Source: Penaeus vannamei (Eukaryota; Arthropoda; Malacostraca; Decapoda; Penaeidae). Taken from it: a stretch of 64,000 nucleotides of DNA. The stretch is taken from positions 19,834,570 through 19,898,569 of the forward strand of contig NC_091571.1 of NCBI RefSeq assembly GCF_042767895.1, read 5' to 3'. How positions within the stretch are numbered: the first letter of the stretch is position 1; every line of letters starts with the position of its first letter. The position numbers were made by a program, and so were the translations under genes. Shown here piece by piece: positions 25,301 to 38,194 of this stretch. Under the pieces are notes generated by a model, which worked only from the letters and a program-made list of their open reading frames with translations, did not search any database and was not told where the DNA came from.

Positions 25301-26034
25301 TGATAACAATAATGATAATCAAGATGATAATGACTATAACGATGAAAATCATAAAAAATGATGACAGTAATGATAATAATGAAGATAATAATTATCCTTC
25401 AGTCCATTTATAATGAAATAAAGGCCAGAAGTAATAAAATCCCAAAAGTCGAAAAAAAACCTTTCACTTTTTAATGGTAATTATGAGGATTTTAAAATTA
25501 ATTCAGGTAATAATGATGATTTCCCTGATGATTCCTTTATTATTAACAATAATGATAATTATGATGCTAATGACAATGATAATGACAATAATAATGATAA
25601 TAATGATAAAGTAATAATTATAATCATAATCTTGAGAATTACTGCAATAATAGCAATAAATAACACTATTCCAATAATTTCCATACTAATAATGGCAATA
25701 AAAATAATAATAACATCCTTATCATTGTCATTATAATTATTAATATTGTCATTATTATTTCTAATATCATAGTTATTGCTATTATCATTATATAAATAGT
25801 TATAATGATAGGAATAGGAATAATAATTAGCATAATAATTATTATAACTTCAATAATGATGATAATAATAATGGTAATCAGGATGATAATGACTATAATG
25901 TTAATAATCATAAAAATGATGACTAATGATAATAATGATGATAATAATTATCATTCAGTCCATTTATAATGAAATAGAGGCCAGAAGTAATAAAATCCCA
26001 GAAGTCGAGAAAACGGCAAAATCTAGTGTATTAC
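22331..26034. repeat. Subfamily A satellite, R then F orientation
   Basis: R cores lie near 22698, 23229, 23808 and 24394. The flip to F is at about 24407, where the core is cut right after TTTCTCTCA. F cores follow near 24571 and 26020. The core expected near 25035 has a deletion, with A-core sequence CTAGGGTATGACAATG joined to a later position in the monomer. The one near 25450 is also shortened. A 30-bp unit is doubled at about 24615-24675. The last core is split by the transposon that follows. Confidence 0.86.
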
Positions 26035-28306
26035 GGGGACCTTCTGCTGATTTTTCGGCGATTTTCGCCCCTCTTGCCGAAATTGACTTTAATGCATTTT
26101 CAAGGAGTTTCTAGGCCCCCGGTTCTCCCCTGAAAATTTCAAGGCCCGGCCGTTATTTTTTAGGTGGTAGCAGCGATTTTCGATGTCGACCGAAATATTA
26201 TTTTTTTGATGGTACCTTTGAAAATCGGCAATTGTGACGCAATGATTAGAGATAATAAAAATATGAGGTTATTTTCTGAAAGCTTATCAAATTTCACATA
26301 AGATGAGACCAACCTTCTTTTTTTCGGAATAATTTAAAAAATCCGGCAAGCGTCCAAAAAACGACAATGAAGAAATTTTCCATAGAAATAACTAAACATG
26401 ATATGTTTTTCATATGGTGTATTTTCTTATCTTTATGTTTTCATCATACATAGTTACTTTGATCTATGAGCAAAAAATTTCGAAAATGCAAACCTCCCCC
26501 CCCCCACCCATGGGGGGTAGTTTTGCCAAATATTCAGGATCACCACCAAATTTTATGGAATATTACTTAGGCTAAGACAAACCTCAGGTTAAAATTTTAT
26601 TCAAATCTATTCATAACTTTTCGAGTTAGAAAAAAAAAATTCCTGGATCCAAACTATGGTCCGCATCACCACCAAACTTCAATAAGCGTCTAAGTTAGGT
26701 TAAAACTCACCTTTGGTTAAAATCTCGTTAAAATGTGTTCATAACTTTTAGAAATATTAGAAAACACAAACTAATAATCAAAAAAACAACAAATAAACAA
26801 TCAATAAACAAACAAAGAAACAAACGGAAGTAACAATATAAATAAACAAAAGGTCATGGGGTACACGAAAATTATCTATATGTGCTCATATACCTTATAT
26901 ACATAGTTTCACATCGCCATGTAATTGTTTTTCGACTTTCGACGGGGTCTGAGAGTGAAATTTGGCTACGTGACCCCGTAGAGTTATTCCGCAGATTTAA
27001 AAAGACGATTTTCATGGTCCAGGACGGCCCCGTTGCGTGGGGAAAAGTATGTGTTTGGTACCCGTCCGACTGGAGAAAAGTTATTCTTTCGACAAATATT
27101 ATACGTTGTAAAACCTCATTAGAGCATCAATAATAGGTATATGATATATAATTATATCAAATACAAATATTCTGTACATGATTTGTCGTGTAAAATGTAA
27201 ACATAATAAAAAGGAATAAGATCGCATTTTTTAGGTCCTTCATATTTTTACGCATAGCACACGTATAAACGGTCCGATTTTAAAGTATTATGGCTCATTT
27301 TGTAGCTGAATGATAGTTCTATTACATACTGCCATGAGAATTTGCAATATTTTCACGTGGTTCTTGTAAAAGTGACATATGTTTCCAAAATCTCCTATTA
27401 GGGTGTTAAAATAGTCACCTTCGGAAAATATTCACCAAGAAAAAAGTAAGGTCAACTTCTCAAAAATGGCTTCTGCATATAATAGTAGAAAAATAGTTCT
27501 ATTCAAACATGAAATCAGAATGGCTGTATGATTTTCTTTGGATTTTTGAGAAATTTTTAAAAATGGTCAATGTAGGCCTATAGACCCCCAGATCACTGCC
27601 ACCACTCCGCACTATACGTAAGATTTTGAGAAACCGTTACGTGCTGGCAATGTCCGCAAGACTTCGGAATGCAGGTAGATGATAGAGGATTATGGTGTAG
27701 GAAGACTAATCTTATGCCTTGTTTTCTTGATATCAAGATAGCCTTGGAAAGATGAAGAAACGCAAAATGCCGATATCTCCGAACTCCACCATTAGGGGTG
27801 GGTCAAAGGATTCCGGGCACACCATATGTCCAAAATTAACATATTATGGCTCATTTTGTAGAAAAATAAAATATCTACAACGTGATCGAGAGCGTTTTCG
27901 CAGTTTTTGCCTGTACTTCTTGTAAAAGTGGTCAATGTAAGAAAATTTTTACCTTTTTTTTTTCTTGAAGTACCCAACTTCAAAAATTCACAAAAAAAAA
28001 TTGAAGTCGAAATCGAAAAAACGCTCTCGATCAAGTTGTAGATATAAGGTAGTTCTGTGCAAAAATCAAATAAAATTGAATGTCTTGCCGTTTCTGAAGT
28101 CTGAATCCTTTGACCCAGGTGCTGCATTTTCAAAATGGCGAATTTCGCATTTTTCGTTTTTTTGACAATAATTCAAAAACTGTTCGGGCGATTTCGAAAA
28201 AAAATCGACCACAGGCAATGGGAAGGGGCCCAAATAAAAGGGTGTAAGTTTCATCAAAATCGGCAAGATAAATCGAAAAATCGAAAAAAAAAAGCAGACG
28301 GTCCCC
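26035..28306 (+). mobile_element. DNA transposon with GGGGACC termini, copy 1 (non-autonomous, 2272 bp)
   Basis: Ends are inverted repeats: left GGGGACCTTCTGCT, right (as reverse complement) GGGGACCGTCTGCT, 13 of 14 matching, followed by weaker similarity rich in TTTTTCG. It is flanked by TTAC on both sides (26031-26034 and 28307-28310), read as a 4-bp target duplication inside an A core (GTATTAC then AGCC). A second copy lies inverted at 43297-45564. The interior has no long open frame and no transposase motif that I can see, so it is a non-autonomous element. Inside lies a nested imperfect palindrome at about 27795-28130. GGG-type ends with a short duplication recall Harbinger or piggyBac groups, but TTAC is neither TWA nor TTAA, so I leave the superfamily open. 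Confidence 0.85.
27795..28130. repeat. Internal long imperfect palindrome in transposon copy 1
   Basis: The outer pair is GGGTCAAAGGATTC near 27802-27815 and its reverse complement GAATCCTTTGACCC near 28105-28118. The inner pair is ATATCTACAACGTGATCGAG... at 27871-27897 and its reverse complement ending at about 28045, 27 bp with one mismatch. The same arrangement is kept in copy 2 at about 43480-43815. Confidence 0.8.
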
Positions 28307-29588
28307 TTACAGCCTTTGAAGAGAAACGTCGAAAAAAAACTTTTCGCTTTTTAATGCTAATCATGAGGATTTTAACATTAATTCAGGTAATTATAATGAT
28401 TTCCCTGATGATTCCTTTATCATTGACAGTAATGATGATAGTTATGATGATAATGACAATGATAATGACAATAATAATGATAATAATGATAAAGTCATAA
28501 TTATAATGATAATCTTGATAATTACTGCAGTAATAGCAATAATTAACTCTATTCCAAAAAATTTCATACTAATAATGGCAATAGAAATAAGAATAACATC
28601 ATTGTCATTTTCATAATAATTATTATTATTGTCATTATTATTTCTAAGATCATCAATATTGCTATTACCATTATATAAATAATTATAATGATAAAAAGAG
28701 CAATGATAATTAGCATAAAAATTATTATAACTGCAATAATGATGACAATAATAATGATAATCATGATGATAGTGAGTATAATGATAATAATCATAAAAAT
28801 GATGACAGGAATGATAATACTGATGATAATAATTATCATTCAGTCTATTTATAATGAAATAAAGGACATAAGTAATCAAATCCCAATAGTCCAAAAAAAC
28901 GGCAAAATCTAGGGTATTACAGCCTTTTCAGAGAAATGTCGAAAGAAAACATTTTGGCTTTGTAATGGTAATTATGAGGATTTTAACATTAATTCAAGTA
29001 ATTATGATGATTTCCCTGATCATACCTTTATTATTGACAATAAAGATAATTATGATGATAATGACAATGATAATGACAATAATAATGATAATAATGATAA
29101 AATCATAATTATAATGATAATATTTATAATTACTGCAATAATAGCATAAATTAACTCTTCCAATAATTTTCATACTAATAATGGCAATAGAAATAATAAT
29201 AACATCATTATCATTGTCATTATAATTATTATTATTGTCATTATTATTTCTAAGATCATTATTGCTATTATCATTATATAAATAGTTATAATGATAAAAA
29301 TAGCAATATTAATTAGCATAATAATTATTATAATTGCAATAATGATGATAATAATAATGATAATCATGATGATAGTGACTATAACGATAATAATCATAAA
29401 AATTATGACAGTAATGATAATAATGATGATAATAATTATCATTCAGTCTATTTATAATAAAATAAAGGCCAGCAGTAATAAAATCCCAAAAGTCTAAAAC
29501 GGCAAAATCTAGCGTATTACAGCCTTCTGAGAGAAACATAAAAAAAAAAGTCTTTTTGCTTTTTAATGGTAATTATGAGGATTTTAAC
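28307..29588 (+). repeat. Subfamily A satellite (F orientation)
   Basis: F cores lie near 28322 (right half of the core split by the transposon), 28930 and 29528, giving a regular spacing of about 600 bp. Long Ile-rich open frames on the minus strand are simple-sequence artefacts. The array runs into an assembly gap in the middle of a monomer. Confidence 0.88.
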
Positions 29589-30088
29589 NNNNNNNNNNNN
29601 NNNNNNNNNNNNNNNNNNNNNNNNNNNNNNNNNNNNNNNNNNNNNNNNNNNNNNNNNNNNNNNNNNNNNNNNNNNNNNNNNNNNNNNNNNNNNNNNNNNN
29701 NNNNNNNNNNNNNNNNNNNNNNNNNNNNNNNNNNNNNNNNNNNNNNNNNNNNNNNNNNNNNNNNNNNNNNNNNNNNNNNNNNNNNNNNNNNNNNNNNNNN
29801 NNNNNNNNNNNNNNNNNNNNNNNNNNNNNNNNNNNNNNNNNNNNNNNNNNNNNNNNNNNNNNNNNNNNNNNNNNNNNNNNNNNNNNNNNNNNNNNNNNNN
29901 NNNNNNNNNNNNNNNNNNNNNNNNNNNNNNNNNNNNNNNNNNNNNNNNNNNNNNNNNNNNNNNNNNNNNNNNNNNNNNNNNNNNNNNNNNNNNNNNNNNN
30001 NNNNNNNNNNNNNNNNNNNNNNNNNNNNNNNNNNNNNNNNNNNNNNNNNNNNNNNNNNNNNNNNNNNNNNNNNNNNNNNNNNNNNNNN
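29589..30088. other. Assembly gap (500 N)
   Basis: Exactly 500 N. A satellite is in F orientation on both sides, and the break falls within a monomer, so the true gap is probably collapsed satellite. Confidence 0.99.
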
Positions 30089-33000
30089 TGTTATTATTAT
30101 TTCTAAGATCATCATTATTGCTATTATCATTATATTAATAGTTATAATGATAAAAATAGCAATAATAATTAGCATAATAATTATTGTAACTGCAATAATG
30201 ATGATAAGAATAAAGATAATAATCATAAAAATGATGACAGTAATGATAATAATGATTATAATTATCATTCAGTCCATTTATAATGAAATGAAGGCCAGAA
30301 GTAATATAATCCCAAAAGTCGAAAAAACGGCAAAATCTAGCGTATTGCAGCCTTTTGAGAGAAACGTCGAAAAAAACTTTTCGCTTTTCAATGGTAATTA
30401 TGAAGATTTTAACATTAATTCAGGTAATTGTGATGATTTCCATGGTGATGCCTTTATTATTGACAAGAATGATGATAATTATGATGATAATGACAATGAT
30501 AATGACAATAATAATGATAATAATGATAAAGTCTTAATTATAATGATAATCTTGATAATTACTGCAATAATAGCAATAATTAACGCTATTCCAATAATTT
30601 CCATGCTAATAATGGCAATAGAAATAATAATAACATCATTATCATTGTCATTATACTTATTATTATTGACATTATTATTTCTAAGATCATCATTATTGTT
30701 ATTATCATTATATAAATAGTTATAATGATAAAAATAGCAATAATAATTAGCATAATAATTATTATAACTCCAGTTAGGATGATAATAATAATGATAATCA
30801 TGATGATAATAACTATAATGATAATTATAATAAAAATGATGACAGTAATGATAATCATGATGATAAATACCATTCAGTCTATTTGTAATGAAATAAAGGC
30901 CAGAAGTAATAAAATCCCAAAGGTCAGAAAAAAAACGGCAAAATCTAGCACCTTTTGAGAGATACGTCGAAAAAAAACCTTTTCACTTTCCAATGGTAAT
31001 TATGAGGATTTTAACATCAATTCAGGTAATTATGATGATTTCCATAATGATTCCTTTATTATTAACAATAATGATGATAATTGTGATGATAATAACAATG
31101 CTAATGACAATAATAATGATAATAATGATAATCTTGATAATTACTGCAATAAGAGCAAGAATTAACTCTATTCCAATAATTTCCATACTAATAATGGCAA
31201 TAGAAATAATAATAACATCATTATTATTGTCATTATAATTATTATTATTGTCATTATTATTTATAAGATCATCATTATTGCTATTATCATTATATAAATA
31301 GTTATAATGATAAAAAAGCAATAATAATTAGCATAATAATTATTATAACTGCAATAATGATAATAATAATGATAATCATGATGATACTGACTATAATGAT
31401 AATAATCATAAACATGACTACAGTAATGATAATAATGATGATACTAATAATCATTCAGTCCATTTATAATGAAATAAAGGCCATAATAATAAAATCCCAT
31501 AAGTCGAAAAACGGCAAAATCTAGCGTATTGCAGCCTTTTGAGAGAAACGTCGAAAGAAAAACTTTTCGGTTTTTAATGGTAATTATGAAGATTTTAACA
31601 TTAATCCAGGTAATTATTATGATTTTCCTGATGAATCCTTTATTATTGACAATAATGATGATAATGACAATGATAATGACAATGATAATGACAATAATAA
31701 TGATAATAATGATAAAGTCAGAAGTATAATGATAATCTTGATAATTGCTGCAATAATAGCAATAGATAACTCTATTGCAATAATTTCCATACTAATAATG
31801 GCAATAGAAATAATAATACCATCATTATCATTGTCATTATAATTATTATTAGTCATTATTATTTCTAAGATCATCATTATTGCTATTATCATTATATAAA
31901 TAGTCAAAGTGATAAAAATAGCAATAATAATTACCCTAATAATTATAAAAACTGCAATAATGATGATAATAATAATGATAATAATCATAAATATTATGAC
32001 AGCAATGATAATAATTATGATAAAATCCCAAAAGTCGAAAAAACGGCAAAATCTAGCGTATTACAACCATTTGAGAGAAACGTCGAAAAAATTAATTCAG
32101 GTAATTATGATGATCTCCATGAGGATTTCTTTATTATTGATAATAACGATGATAATTATGATGATAATGACAATGATAATGATAATGATAATGATAGTAA
32201 TGATAAAGTCATAATTATATTCATAATCTTGATAATTATTGCAATAGCAATAACTAATTCTTTTCCAATAATTTCCATACTAATAATCTTTATCATTATA
32301 ACTATTTATATAAGTTAATTATTGCTATTATTGCAGTAATTATAGAGATAATCTTTATAATTATAACTTTATTATGATTATTGTCATTATCATTGTCATT
32401 ATCATCCTAATTATCATCATTATTGTCAATAATAAAGGTTCATTATGGAATTCACAAAATTACCTGAATTAATGTTAAAATCCTAATAATTACCATTAAA
32501 AAGCGAAAAGGGTATTTTTCGACGTTTCTCTCAAAAGGTTAATACGTTAGATTTTGCCGTTTTTTCGACTTTTAGGATTTTATTACTTCTGGCCTTTATT
32601 TCATTATAAATGGACTGAATGATAATTATCTTCATCATTCTTATCATTATTGTCATCATTTTTATTATTATCATTATAGTCAGTATCATCATGATTTTCA
32701 TTATTATTATCATCATTATTGCAGTTATAATATTTATTATGCTAATTATTATTGCTATTTTATCATTATAACTATATATATAATGATAATAGCAATATTG
32801 ATGATCTTAGAAATAATAATGACAATAATAATTATTATTAATACAATGATAATGATGTTATTATTATTTCTATTGCCAATATTAGTATGGAAATTATTGG
32901 AATAGAGTTAATTATTGCCATTATTGCTGTAATTCTCAAGATTATCATCATAATTATGACTTTATCATTACTATCATTATTATTGTCATTATCATTGGTA

Positions 33001-35121
33001 TTATCATGATTATCATCATTATTGTCAATAATAAAGGAATAATCATGGAAATCATCATAATTACCTGAATTAATGTTACAATCCTCATACTTACCATTAA
33101 AAAGCGAAAAGTATTTTTTTTCGACGTTTCTCTCAAAAGGCTGTAATACGCTAGATTTTGCAGTTTTTTTTTCGATTTTTGGGAATTTTTTACTTCTGGC
33201 CTTTATTTCATTATAAATGGACTGAATGATAATGATTACCATCATTATTATCATTACTGTCATCATTTTTATGATTATTATCATTATAGTCATTATCATC
33301 ATGATTATCATTAATATTATCATCATTATTGCAGTTAGAATAATTATTATGCTAATTATTATTGCTATTTTTGTCATTATAACTATTTATATAATAATGA
33401 TAACAATAATGATGATCTTAAAAATAATAATGACAATAATAATAATTATAATGACAATGATAATGATATTATTTCTATTGCCATTATTAGTATGGAAATT
33501 ATTGGAATAGAGTTAATCATTGCTATTATTGCAATAATTATCAAGATTATCATTATAATTATGACAATCATTATTATTATTATTATTGTCATCATCATTG
33601 TCATTATCATCATAATTATCATCATTATTGTTAATAATAAAAGAATCGTCATGGAAATCATCATAATTACCTGAATTAATGTTAAAATCCTCATAATTAC
33701 CTGAATTAATGTTAAAATCCTCATAATTACCTGAATTAATGTTAAAATCCTCATATTTACCATTAAAAAGCGAAAAGTATTTTTTTCGACGTTTCTCTCA
33801 AAAGGCTGTAATACGCTAGATTTTCCCGTTTTTTCGACATTTGGGATTTTATTACTTCTGGCCTTTATTTCATTATAAATGGATTGAATGATAATTATTA
33901 TCATTACTGTCATCACTTTTATGATTACTATCATTATAGTCATTATCATCATGATTATCATGTTTATTATCATCATTAATACAGTTATAATAATTATTAT
34001 TGCAATTTTTATCATTATAACTATTGATATAATGATAATAGCAATAATGATGATCTTGGGAATAATAATGACAATAGTAATAATTATAATGACAATGATA
34101 ATAGTGTTATTATCATTTCTATTGCCATTATTAATATGGAAATTATTGGAATACAGTTAATAATGATTTTTTTGCTATTTATTATATCTATTTTCATCAT
34201 CATAACTATTTTCATAATGATAATAGCAATAATGAAAATTTTAGAAATAATAATGACAATAGTAATAATTATAATGACAATGATAATGATGTTATTATTA
34301 TTTCTATCGTCATTATTAGTCTATTATCATTATTTTTGTCATTATCATTGTCATTATCATCATAATTATCATTATTGCATATAATGAAGGAATTATCATG
34401 AAAATCATCACAATTACCTGAATTAATGTTAAAATCCTCTTAATTACCAATATAAAACAAAATGTTTTTTTTTCGACATTTCTCTCAAAATACGCTAGAT
34501 TTTGCCGTTTTTTTTTCGACTTTTGGGATTTTATTACTTTTGGCCTTTATTTCATTATAAATAGAAGATATAATTATTATCAATTTTATCATTACTGTCA
34601 TTATTCTTATGATTATCATTATAATCATTATCATCATGATTATCATCATTATTATCATCATTATTGCAGTTATAATGATTATTATCTCTATTCCAATAAT
34701 TTTCAGACTAATAATGGTAATAGAAATAATAACATAATAATCATTGTCATTATAATTATTACAATTGTTATCATTATTTCTAAAATTATCATTATTGCTA
34801 TTATCATTATAAAAATAGCTATCATGATGAAAATAGCTATAATAATTAGCATAAAAATCATTATAACTGCAATAATGATGATGATAATGATGAAAATCAT
34901 GATAATGACTATAATGATAATAATCATAAGAATAATGACAGTAATGATAATAATGGTGATAATAATTATTATCCAGTCTACTTATAGTGAAATAAAGGCT
35001 AGAAGTAATAACAGCCTTTACAGAGAAATTTCGAAAAAAACCTTTTTCGCTTTTTATTGGTAATTATGAGGATTTTAACATTAATTCAGGTAATTGTGAT
35101 GATTTTCATGATAATTCCTTC
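30089..35121. repeat. Subfamily A satellite, F-R-F orientation
   Basis: F cores near 30358, 30957, 31541 and 32072 are followed by a flip at about 32288. R cores follow near 32519, 33120, 33789 and 34473. A second flip is at about 34685, then an F core near 35024. The 30-bp unit with CCTGAATTAATGTTAAAATC is tripled at about 33660-33755, as at 5283-5375. From about 34140 on, the monomers are a sub-variant (TTTTCAGACTAATAATG, TTATTGGTAATTATGAGG) that reappears beyond the next insertion. Confidence 0.87.
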
Positions 35122-35182
35122 GTTAGTCGACTTGGGGTGTGCTCTGCCTCTTCTTCAAAGTCAGTTTCCACCCTTCGTCACT

Positions 35183-35449
35183 TCACGCCTCCCCTTTGCA
35201 GGGGTTTAAGTTCTTTAGAAGTGGGGGCAGCTGGTTTGGCTGGTTCAGCTGGAGCCCCTTCTTGACTGAGGGAGTTCTGAGGAGAGTTCGGGTTTCCCTC
35301 AGTCTGGTGTGCATGGACAGACTTTGTGTTTGGTGTTTCTGTCTTGTCCTTGCTCGGTTCAGCAGGCGGGACACGCTTGCTTTTGTTTTTTCTTTCACCC
35401 CCCCTGCAACCTTGAAAGGCTCCAGGGTGACTACCATGTTCGGATTCAT
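35183..35449 (-). other. Unrecognised open frame, 88 codons, basic product
   Basis: Starts MNPNMVVTLEPFKVAGGVKE and is rich in Lys, Arg, Thr and Gln, with no motif I recognise. It could be the N-terminal end of a retroelement ORF1 on the minus strand. The leader upstream (35450-35570) has no recognisable feature. The opposite strand is also open over most of this stretch, so coding status is doubtful. Confidence 0.25.
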
Positions 35450-35569
35450 TTTGTTGTGATTGAGAGAGTATGAAACAGATTGGTCCCCTTTCGGGGATTA
35501 TCCTTATACTTGCTCTCAGGGTGAGGTTTTAAGAAGGGCCTCAAAAAAAGCTCTGTTCCCTACACTCGA

Positions 35570-36596
35570 ACCTTCAGCACCACAGGACAGGAGATCCCCC
35601 TGGGTGGGCTGAACTCGGAGTTTTGGTGTGGTAAACGCTCTGCGCCCCAATCCTGCTACAAGGGGGGGGGGGGGTGATCACGTCACCACAGCTCAGGCGA
35701 ATGTTGGAAATCGACGTTTCCCGCAGGCCCAGGTTGCACCAGGAAATCAGAAGGAGAGGGCAAGAGTTAGGCACCGAAAAGTCGCCCTTGGTGCGTGGCC
35801 ACAAACTATGTCCAGGACCAGGTTTGTAACCTCGCTCTCCAAGGGAGCGGTAGTGGGGCATTTGCTACAAGAGAAGGCTTGGCCAATTGTCGCGGCGAAC
35901 CACGAGAAATTGGCGGAGCTCTCTGTGTAGCTTGTTGTCAAAGAGTATCAATCAAGCTCAAGTCTTTTGCTCTGGAGGATCACGCCAAGTGGGTGACAAT
36001 AATGCCTCGCCAATTGGGTGATCTCTCTCTGTACACCACAGGGGAGAGGGCCTGTGTAGTGTGTACACCACAGGGGAGAGGACCACGGACACATAACGGC
36101 TCGCCCACTGGACCGCAGGCTCTCCTCGTTCCCGGGTGGCTGGCACAGCTCAGACCCACATAAGCTCCCTCACCCGGGCCGAGTTCAGGGCATACCTGGA
36201 TCTTATAGGTTCAAGTTTTTTTTCGTTGTTGTCATCGTGGATGCTAAAGAGACTGACACCCCCACGACGGACAAGACGATTGGCCCTTGGTGTAACTGCT
36301 TTGGGTGCAGTTACGCAATACCTGCTTTGGGCTAGTGCTTTTAATTACAAGCCTTGATGTGCAAGTAATTGAAAGCACGAAGCACAGTGGCAGCCAATAG
36401 TTTCACTGCGAAGTGTTCGGCCGAACACATAAGGGCTCACGCCCGTTCGGCAGGGTTCCGATCCTTACCGGCCTTCCCACATAGAGACAGTTGGCTTCCC
36501 TATGTGCCTTACCTTTTTTATACCACTTCCTCCTTTCATCGTCCAGTTAATTAGCTCTGCTAGCCTACCCTCCAGCCATCATTCATCACCCTCGCT
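35570..36596 (+). other. Retroelement leader-like region with hairpins and a 32-bp direct repeat
   Basis: No convincing gene. It holds a G12 run (35662-35673) and GTACACCACAGGGGAGAGG twice at 36031 and 36063, a 32-bp period. A perfect 8-bp stem with a 7-base loop lies at 36292-36314 (GTAACTGC / GCAGTTAC). A 14-bp stem with one mismatch pairs 36335-36348 with 36365-36378. A perfect 16-bp palindrome, GTGTTCGGCCGAACAC, lies at 36413-36428. A 7-bp stem pairs 36478-36484 with 36500-36506. It lies directly upstream of the gag-like ORF and may be its 5' untranslated region. Confidence 0.5.
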
Positions 36597-38071
36597 ATGG
36601 CACAACCCATGGGTCACGTAATCAAATTAGCGTACTCTGGGGAGCCTATCTCTTGCGAGGAGGCTCTCCAGAACATCTTCATTATCACTGAGGTGGCAGT
36701 CGCACACCTCTTTAAGGTCCATAATGGCTTCAAAGTGACAGTTGCCAAACCTGAACACTTGACCCCATTTCTTGCGGCCGACGGCCAAAGAAAGCTCAAA
36801 GATCATGGCTTTTCACCTGTTCCCTCCCCCGAGATGAAGGCTAAGTGTACGATCGTGGCGAAAAAGATCGACAAGACGATCCCCCCACGATCGTGCGAGT
36901 CTATCTGCCAGGAGGTTTCCGTCAAGAACGGTGTCACTGTTCTCGACGTCTACAAGCCGCCCGAGTCGCGAATCGTCAAGAATCGCGACTCATGATGTTC
37001 AATACATCGGTCCCCACCTACAACTTGGAACCCGAATGCTTCATTCACATCGACCAATGCTTAAACTGCTACCGCTTTCACCACAAAAAACACCACTATA
37101 CACACCCCCAGATATGCTCTCGGTGCGCCGGCGACTGTCATTTCTTCGCCAGGTGCACTGAAACCATCAAATGCTGCAACTGCGAGGGATCGCATGTCGC
37201 AGTTAGTGGATCCTGCCCTAAACGGAAGGAAATACTAAAGGCAAAACGAGCTGAGCTCCGCCAAGACAATAACACTGTCCTTTCCTACGCAACAACAGCT
37301 GCTACACAACCTGCTCAGACCAGCACACCCAGACGACCCACGACTTCCTCTCAGAAAACTCTGCCCACACAACCCCAAACAAGCACCCTCACACCTAACA
37401 CAAACCCAAAAATCCAGACCATATTACACGTAAGTCTCATCGCTGCCAAATACAACGCAAAAGGATTCGCAAACATTGTCCCTATTATGCTCCAAAGAAA
37501 CGGCTTCCCCAGCATTGTTGTCCCTGAGGAAATCTTTGAAGACGAAAACCTATACATTCCTGAGTACGCCACAACAAACACAGACACAACAGGAAATTAG
37601 GTGACATACACTCACCCAGAGCCTCATTCTTCCTCACAACACCGACATATCGATTTGCAACCTCAGCCACAACGAAGACATAAAGAAACAGCACAGGCAC
37701 TCCATACTACAAATACCACTGATCACAAACGCAAACAAACCACACCACCATCCACGCACACCAAGAAAGACAAAAAGGATCCTCCTATCCCTCAAGCTCG
37801 TCGTCGTAGATTGGATGACACCATTCTTGACGACGACAGTAGCGACTCCGGCATCGATGTCGAGAGCGTTCTCGAGGCCGGGCTTGGGCTCTCGGCTGGA
37901 CCCATGCTCCCTGCTAGGGGACCCCTGGGACAGCGCGGGAGCATCGGGAATTGGTCCGCAGATTCCCAGAACCGCGCGGGTTCACAGGACTCACTGCCTG
38001 ACCTCGAGGAGCCGTCAATCGCGGAGCCGCTACAAGGCTCAGGTTACGCCACGCATGGTAAACCCAGGTAG
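36597..38071 (+). pseudogene. Gag-like ORF1 of an I/Nimb-type non-LTR retrotransposon
   Basis: ORF1 proteins of this type bind element RNA. The start ATG 36597 is in a good context (GCTATGG). The first 132 codons (MAQPMGHVIKL...) end at 36995; the frame continues two bases over after a frameshift near 36990 (MMFNTSVPTYNLEPE). Three zinc knuckles follow at about 37051-37215. The first has CLNC and His, but Tyr at the position of its last Cys. The second is CX2CX4HX4C (CSRCAGDCHFFARC). The third is CX2CX3HX6C (CCNCEGSHVAVSGSC), followed by PKRKEIL. A Thr/Pro/Gln-rich region leads to an in-frame TAG at 37598, and the same frame then runs on to 38071 with a basic patch (ARRRR) and an acidic DDDSSDSGID segment. 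One frameshift, one stop and one lost Cys show decay. The three-knuckle pattern matches I, Nimb and Jockey ORF1; the exact clade is inference. No ORF2 follows. Confidence 0.8.
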
Positions 38072-38194
38072 AATGGGTGTACCTTGAGTGACTAACTGAC
38101 GACCGACCGAGCCGGCGTTGATTCTTCCATCTCGGTGAAGGACCCCGTGTTGGCTAGGTCGATCTAGACGCGCAATCCCACGCACGAGCTGCAT
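38072..38194 (+). other. Sequence between the gag-like frame and the minus-strand frame
   Basis: Contains GACTAACTGACGACCGACCG and a CGATCTAGACGCGCAATCCC stretch. It may be the beginning of the lost ORF1-ORF2 interval, but no ORF2 sequence is present. No further function is visible. Confidence 0.3.

Noticed and set aside
26882..27133. An 83-codon frame kept in both GGGGACC transposon copies (also 44492-44719)
   Set aside because: The two copies are nearly identical at the nucleotide level, so frame conservation is expected. There is no recognisable domain and the second copy is frameshifted at its end.
26035..28306. Assignment to piggyBac or PIF/Harbinger
   Set aside because: piggyBac uses TTAA and Harbinger a 3-bp TWA duplication. 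The flanks here are TTAC/TTAC and TTAC/ATAC, and no transposase is present.
35139..35459. Plus-strand 106-codon frame in the composite insertion, and frames at 35628-36163 and 39247-39679
   Set aside because: They overlap other frames on the opposite strand or each other, have no known motif, and are favoured by GC-rich or pyrimidine-rich composition.
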